9,607 bases of DNA from Campylobacterales bacterium (GTDB lineage Bacteria > Campylobacterota > Campylobacteria > Campylobacterales > QNZT01), in NCBI GenBank assembly GCA_015489185.1, contig WGAE01000220.1, forward strand, positions 1 to 9,607, written 5' to 3'. The notes under the pieces were generated by a model, which did not search any database, had not been told where the DNA came from, and was given only the letters and a program-made list of their open reading frames with translations. Below, piece after piece: positions 6,436-9,607 of the stretch (the first letter of the stretch is position 1; each line of letters begins with the position of its first letter). A program made the translations under genes and the position numbers.

Positions 6436-7103
6436 AAACCGCTATTGTCGTATTTCCCGGTACCAACTGTGATTACGATACGCAGTACGCCTGCGAAATG
6501 ATGGGAAGTGAAACCGTTTTTGTCTGGCACCGTGAATCGAAACTGCCTGAAAAGATCGATCTGGTGATTCTTCCGGGAGGCTTTAGCTACGGCGACTATC
6601 TGCGCAGCGGTTCCATCGCCCGTTTCTCACCGGTGATGCAGTCGGTGATCGAATATGCAAACAGTGGCGGGAGGGTGCTCGGTATCTGTAACGGCTTTCA
6701 AATATTACTCGAATCGCATCTGCTGCCCGGTGCGATGAAACGTAACGAAAACCTCCATTTTATCTCGAAACATCAGCATCTTAAAGTCATCAGTAACAAC
6801 AACCCCTTTTTAAGTTCGCTCAAACCGGGTGATATTGTCAACATCCCGATTGCACACGGCGAAGGAAACTACTATATCGACGAAGCGGGACTGAAAGCAC
6901 TTTACGATAACGACCAGGTTTTGCTGAGCTATTGTGATGCGGAGGGTAACGTCGACAACCCTAACGGTTCTGTCGATGCGATCGCCGGTATCTGTAACAA
7001 AAACAAAAATGTCTTCGGACTGATGCCCCATCCTGAAAGGGCGATGGAGACCCTGCTCGGATCCGACGACGGTGTCAAAATGCTGGAGGGACTTTTTCGT
7101 TGA
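6432..7103 (+). CDS. purQ: FGAM synthetase glutaminase subunit PurQ
   Basis: PurQ is a class I glutamine amidotransferase that releases ammonia from glutamine for the small PurL in purine synthesis. The 223-residue protein shows VVFPGTNCDYDT (6-17), LPGGFSYGDYLRSG (47-60), the nucleophile in GICNGFQ (84-90, C86), and the His/Glu pair in PHPERAME (199-206, H200 and E202), completing the Cys-His-Glu triad. Its length is normal for a stand-alone PurQ. It overlaps purS by ATGA (6432-6435) and the next gene by TTGA (7100-7103), so translation is probably coupled along the run. Confidence 0.97.
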   Translation: MKTAIVVFPGTNCDYDTQYACEMMGSETVFVWHRESKLPEKIDLVILPGGFSYGDYLRSGSIARFSPVMQSVIEYANSGGRVLGICNGFQILLESHLLPGAMKRNENLHFISKHQHLKVISNNNPFLSSLKPGDIVNIPIAHGEGNYYIDEAGLKALYDNDQVLLSYCDAEGNVDNPNGSVDAIAGICNKNKNVFGLMPHPERAMETLLGSDDGVKMLEGLFR

Positions 7104-8479
7104 GAGTTTTGCTCGCAACCCTGACGCTGATACTTCTGCTGCAAAACAACATCGAAGCGGGAATCTTCGATTCACTCTTCGGACATCATGAAAAAAAGAG
7201 CGATGTCATCGTCGAAGAGGAGCCTGCCGAACCCTTACCGGAAGCACCTCTGCCGGAAGAGTCCGCGCCTCCCGTCCAAAAGAAAAAGGTGATTGTCGAA
7301 GAGGAGGTGATCAGCGCGGACGAGTATATGGACAGCAGCGATGAAAATCAGGATACGATATTTCAGGAAGAAGCGGTACCGGAAGAGCCCGCTTACAACG
7401 AAGAGTCCGCCGTCTCTGAAGAAGAGACGATTAACGAAACTCCGTCACAAGAGGTTGAAGCGGCAAGTGATCCTTTTATTAAAGTGCGCAATATCCTCCT
7501 CTCCTATACCCAAAAACCGGAAAAGATCTATCTGGGGCAACACTTTTCGGTTACCGTCAAAGCGATCATCCCGCAAACCAACGTCAAAGCGATCCAAACC
7601 GAGTTTCTGAAAGGAAACAATTACCGTGTACTCAATCCTGACAATCCGTGGATCAAAACCGGAGAGAACAGTTACGAAAACACCTTTTGGTTTAAAGTAA
7701 TTTCCGCAAATGCCAGACTCCCGATCATCAAAGTGACCAACCAAACTGAAAACGGCAGCATCAAAAGCGAACTGCTCAAACCCTTTCCGGTACGTATTGT
7801 CAAACTTCGCGAAGATCCGCTCTTTTCACATGTTATTGCCGATAGATTACAGGTGATGCACCATCAGGAACGTATCTACGACGAGATGCGCAATATCATT
7901 GTCATGGATATCAATGCGACCGACAGCAATCTGGAAGACTTTAACATTTCGTACGCAATCAGGCAGGGGATCGATCAGATCACCCAAAACGGGCAAAATC
8001 AGAAAATCTACTATTTTGCAATCGTCCCCAATATCAAAAAACGGTTCAAATTCAAATATTTCAATCCCGAACGCAACCGTTTTGAAGTTGTCTCATTCGA
8101 TATCAAACCGATCGATACCAAAATCAGCACCCACACCGAACTTAACCCGCAAAAAAATAAATATATCATCTACAAAGTGATCTTTCTGATCACGATGGCA
8201 CTGCTATTTATCGGGCTTTTTATTTACAAACGCAAGATTTATTATCTGCTTGGAGCCCTTCTTTTTATTGTAATGCTCGCCTATGTTCAGATTCCGATTC
8301 GAAAAACAACGTTGCCGCAGGGAACCGCACTGCGTATTTTGCCGATGCAAAGTTCTACCGTCTTTTTTCGTACCGTACAGCCGACGCAGGTCGATATTCT
8401 GCTTCGCAAGAAAAAGTATACAAAAGTACTGCTACCGAATAAGAAGATAGGATGGGTTAAAAACGATGCTATTCGATAA
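7100..8479 (+). CDS. Envelope protein with C-terminal SH3-like domain
   Basis: This 459-residue protein starts at TTG 7100, overlapping the purQ stop as TTGA; GGAGGG at 7085-7090 supports it and no ATG lies nearby before the mature domain. Residues 1-20 form a signal peptide. Residues 35-125 are a low-complexity acidic, Pro-rich linker. Residues 126-235 look like a beta-rich extracytoplasmic domain (PEKIYLGQHFSVTVKAI, 140-156) loosely recalling the N-terminal domains of BatD-type proteins. Two membrane spans follow (about 355-375 and 381-397) with a short basic YKRKIYY loop between them, and residues 403-459 resemble a bacterial SH3 domain ending in KKIGWVKNDAI. By the positive-inside rule both folded parts face the periplasm. 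The exact role is unknown; peptidoglycan or envelope binding is an inference from the SH3-like fold. plsC overlaps its end by 14 nt. Confidence 0.85.
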   Translation: MRVLLATLTLILLLQNNIEAGIFDSLFGHHEKKSDVIVEEEPAEPLPEAPLPEESAPPVQKKKVIVEEEVISADEYMDSSDENQDTIFQEEAVPEEPAYNEESAVSEEETINETPSQEVEAASDPFIKVRNILLSYTQKPEKIYLGQHFSVTVKAIIPQTNVKAIQTEFLKGNNYRVLNPDNPWIKTGENSYENTFWFKVISANARLPIIKVTNQTENGSIKSELLKPFPVRIVKLREDPLFSHVIADRLQVMHHQERIYDEMRNIIVMDINATDSNLEDFNISYAIRQGIDQITQNGQNQKIYYFAIVPNIKKRFKFKYFNPERNRFEVVSFDIKPIDTKISTHTELNPQKNKYIIYKVIFLITMALLFIGLFIYKRKIYYLLGALLFIVMLAYVQIPIRKTTLPQGTALRILPMQSSTVFFRTVQPTQVDILLRKKKYTKVLLPNKKIGWVKNDAIR

Positions 8480-9152
8480 ACTCAGAGCCGTATGGGTCTT
8501 TGTTGAATTTTTTATAACGGTGACGATTGTTATATTTTTGATGAAATTTGATAACAAGCGCCACTGGCTTTATCGTAAAAAATGGGCTAATTTGCAAAAA
8601 AAACTCATTGGTTTTCATATGGAGGTTATTGGAAAACCTGATCCTGATGCACAACTGGTACTGATGAATCATCAGAGTTTATTAGATATTATCGTAATGG
8701 ATGCACATTATCCGAAAAATCTCTCGTGGGTTGCGAAAAAGGAGATTGCAGAGATTCCTTTTATCGGTCAGATTCTTACACTACCGAAAATGATTATCGT
8801 CGACAGAGAAGATAAAAAATCACTGCTCAAACTCCTCAAAGATGCCAAAGCACGCCTGGATGAAGGACGGGTGATTGCAATGTTTCCGGAAGGGACACGC
8901 GGCAACGGGAAAAAACTGCTCCCTTTCAAGATGGGCGCCCGTTTTCTGGCATCCAAACTCAATCTCAAAGTTCAACCTGTTGTCATTATCAATACACGCA
9001 ATATCCTTGACTCAATTAACTTTACCGCACACTCCGGAACCGTCAAAATCATCTACCTTGATCCGATCGATCCTGCATCTGATAAAAAGTGGTACGAAAA
9101 ACTTCATGAAGATATGCAAAAAGTTCTTGAGAGAGAAACTAAACAAAGTTGA
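8466..9152 (+). CDS. plsC: 1-acyl-glycerol-3-phosphate acyltransferase (PlsC-type)
   Basis: PlsC transfers an acyl chain to position 2 of lysophosphatidic acid to make phosphatidic acid at the inner membrane. The 228-residue protein has an N-terminal hydrophobic span (about 8-26), acyltransferase motif I NHQSLLD (68-74, catalytic H69 and D74), motif II region KMIIVDRED (108-116), motif III FPEGTRG (140-146) and a Pro-containing motif IV region near VQPVVII. Length fits the short PlsC type. The family also includes acyltransferases for lyso-ornithine lipids or other lysolipids, so the acceptor is inferred. ATG 8466 lies inside the preceding gene, overlapping its last 14 nt, with AGGA (8449-8452) 13 nt upstream. 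The first half is more AT-rich than the purine genes before it. Confidence 0.92.
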   Translation: MLFDKLRAVWVFVEFFITVTIVIFLMKFDNKRHWLYRKKWANLQKKLIGFHMEVIGKPDPDAQLVLMNHQSLLDIIVMDAHYPKNLSWVAKKEIAEIPFIGQILTLPKMIIVDREDKKSLLKLLKDAKARLDEGRVIAMFPEGTRGNGKKLLPFKMGARFLASKLNLKVQPVVIINTRNILDSINFTAHSGTVKIIYLDPIDPASDKKWYEKLHEDMQKVLERETKQS

Positions 9153-9163
9153 GTCATTCAACT
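9147..9163 (+). other. Inverted repeat at the plsC stop, upstream of htpG
   Basis: AGTTGA (9147-9152) and TCAACT (9158-9163) are perfectly complementary around GTCAT. The repeat includes the plsC stop codon. It is followed by AAATATTT rather than a T run, so it would be a weak terminator at best; it could also be an operator for htpG. Confidence 0.35.
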
Positions 9164-9192
9164 AAATATTTAAACTTAACTTAAACTTTATC

Positions 9193-9201
9193 TGCTATAA
9201 T
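9193..9201 (+). promoter_or_regulatory. htpG promoter, extended -10 box
   Basis: TGCTATAAT (9193-9201) joins an extended TG to a perfect TATAAT (9196-9201), the best -10 box in the window. Upstream, TTAAACTT occurs twice, at 9170-9177 and 9181-9188, 11 bp apart, in AT-rich DNA replacing a clear -35. The leader would be about 32 nt. Confidence 0.7.
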
Positions 9202-9239
9202 TCCGCAAAAAGATGTAGTGCCATACAGGAGGAATATGC

Positions 9240-9607
9240 ATGTCCAAATATGAATATCAAACCGAAGTTTCCCAACTTTTGAATCTGATGATTCACTCAC
9301 TTTACTCAAACAAAGAGATCTTTTTACGCGAACTCATCTCCAATGCGTCCGATGCACTCGACAAACTCAAGTATCTGACGCTAACGGACGACAAATATAA
9401 GTCGCTTGAGTATGAGCCGCGTATCGATATTCGGGTAGACAAAGAGAAAAAGACCCTGACAATCGCCGATACTGGTATCGGTATGAGCGAAGCGGATCTG
9501 AAGAAGAACCTGGGAACGATCGCCAGAAGCGGTACAAAATCGTTTGTTGAAAAACTGACCGGTGACGCGAAAAAAGATTCCGCCCTGATCGGACAGTTCG
9601 GTGTCGG
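9240..9607 (+). CDS. htpG: Molecular chaperone HtpG (Hsp90), N-terminal part
   Basis: HtpG is the bacterial Hsp90, an ATP-dependent cytoplasmic chaperone. The window contains the first 122 codons, the beginning of the GHKL ATPase domain; the rest lies beyond the window edge. The motifs are in order: the N-terminal strand YEYQTEVSQLLNLMIHSLYS (4-23), FLRELISNASDALDK (28-42, catalytic E31 and the ATP/Mg ligand N35), IADTGIGM (75-82, nucleotide-binding D77), LGTIARSGTKSF (91-102) and IGQFGV at the lid (117-122). ATG 9240 is preceded by a perfect AGGAGG (9227-9232) at 7 nt. It has its own promoter, so it is separate from the plsC operon. Confidence 0.97.
   Translation, partial: MSKYEYQTEVSQLLNLMIHSLYSNKEIFLRELISNASDALDKLKYLTLTDDKYKSLEYEPRIDIRVDKEKKTLTIADTGIGMSEADLKKNLGTIARSGTKSFVEKLTGDAKKDSALIGQFGV

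Noticed and set aside
9153..9239. CIRCE (HrcA) operator upstream of htpG
   Set aside because: I looked for TTAGCACTC-N9-GAGTGCTAA and found nothing close.
9236..9253. Out-of-frame ATG starting a 5-codon frame (MHVQI) just ahead of htpG
   Set aside because: It lies only 3 nt after AGGAGG, too close for efficient initiation, while the htpG ATG at 9240 is at the ideal 7 nt. It is most likely fortuitous.
1..9607. Mobile elements, CRISPR, tRNA/rRNA genes, defence islands
   Set aside because: No repeat arrays, transposase, integrase, RNA gene signature or defence gene was seen; coding density and gene content are those of a core chromosome.

Overview
The window looks like a chromosomal housekeeping segment from a member of the Campylobacterota (Epsilonproteobacteria), most likely a free-living Sulfurimonas/Sulfurovum-type organism. 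This is inferred from the gene set (glyS, a ctp-type protease, purC-purS-purQ, a plsC-type acyltransferase, htpG), from the style of the proteins, and from promoters with a good -10 box (TATAAT/TAAAAT, often with an extended TG) behind AT-rich DNA rather than a clear -35. All recognised genes lie on the + strand and are tightly packed. I see no rRNA, tRNA, CRISPR array, insertion sequence or phage gene, and no classical stem-plus-T-run terminator.

Layout. Positions 1-797 hold a PPP-family metallophosphoesterase, possibly overlapping the last codons of an upstream gene by four bases. A 109-bp gap follows with a near-perfect sigma-54 (RpoN) promoter at 844-860. It precedes a 291-residue protein with a receiver-like fold that has lost its phosphoacceptor Asp (907-1782). 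Then comes an unannotated 42-residue single-span membrane protein with its own promoter-like box (1828-1956), followed by glyS (2009-4027).

From 4122 to 9152 there is one compact operon-like run: a secreted S41 protease (ctp), purC, purS, purQ, an envelope protein with a signal peptide, two membrane spans and a C-terminal SH3-like domain, and a PlsC-type acyltransferase. Junctions are a 2-nt gap, three consecutive 4-nt NTGA overlaps (using GTG, ATG and TTG starts) and a 14-nt overlap. The run therefore mixes purine synthesis with envelope protein turnover and phospholipid synthesis. A separate promoter at 9193-9201 drives htpG, which runs off the end at 9607.

The purine genes give SAICAR synthetase (PurC) and two of the three subunits of the PurS/PurQ/small-PurL FGAM synthetase; the small PurL is not in the window. 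The most interesting item is the sigma-54 promoter joined to the pseudo-receiver protein. In Campylobacterota RpoN mainly serves flagellar assembly, so this uncharacterised gene is a candidate flagellar or motility-linked regulator. Otherwise the region is ordinary core genome, and I did not find a clear undescribed multi-gene system.
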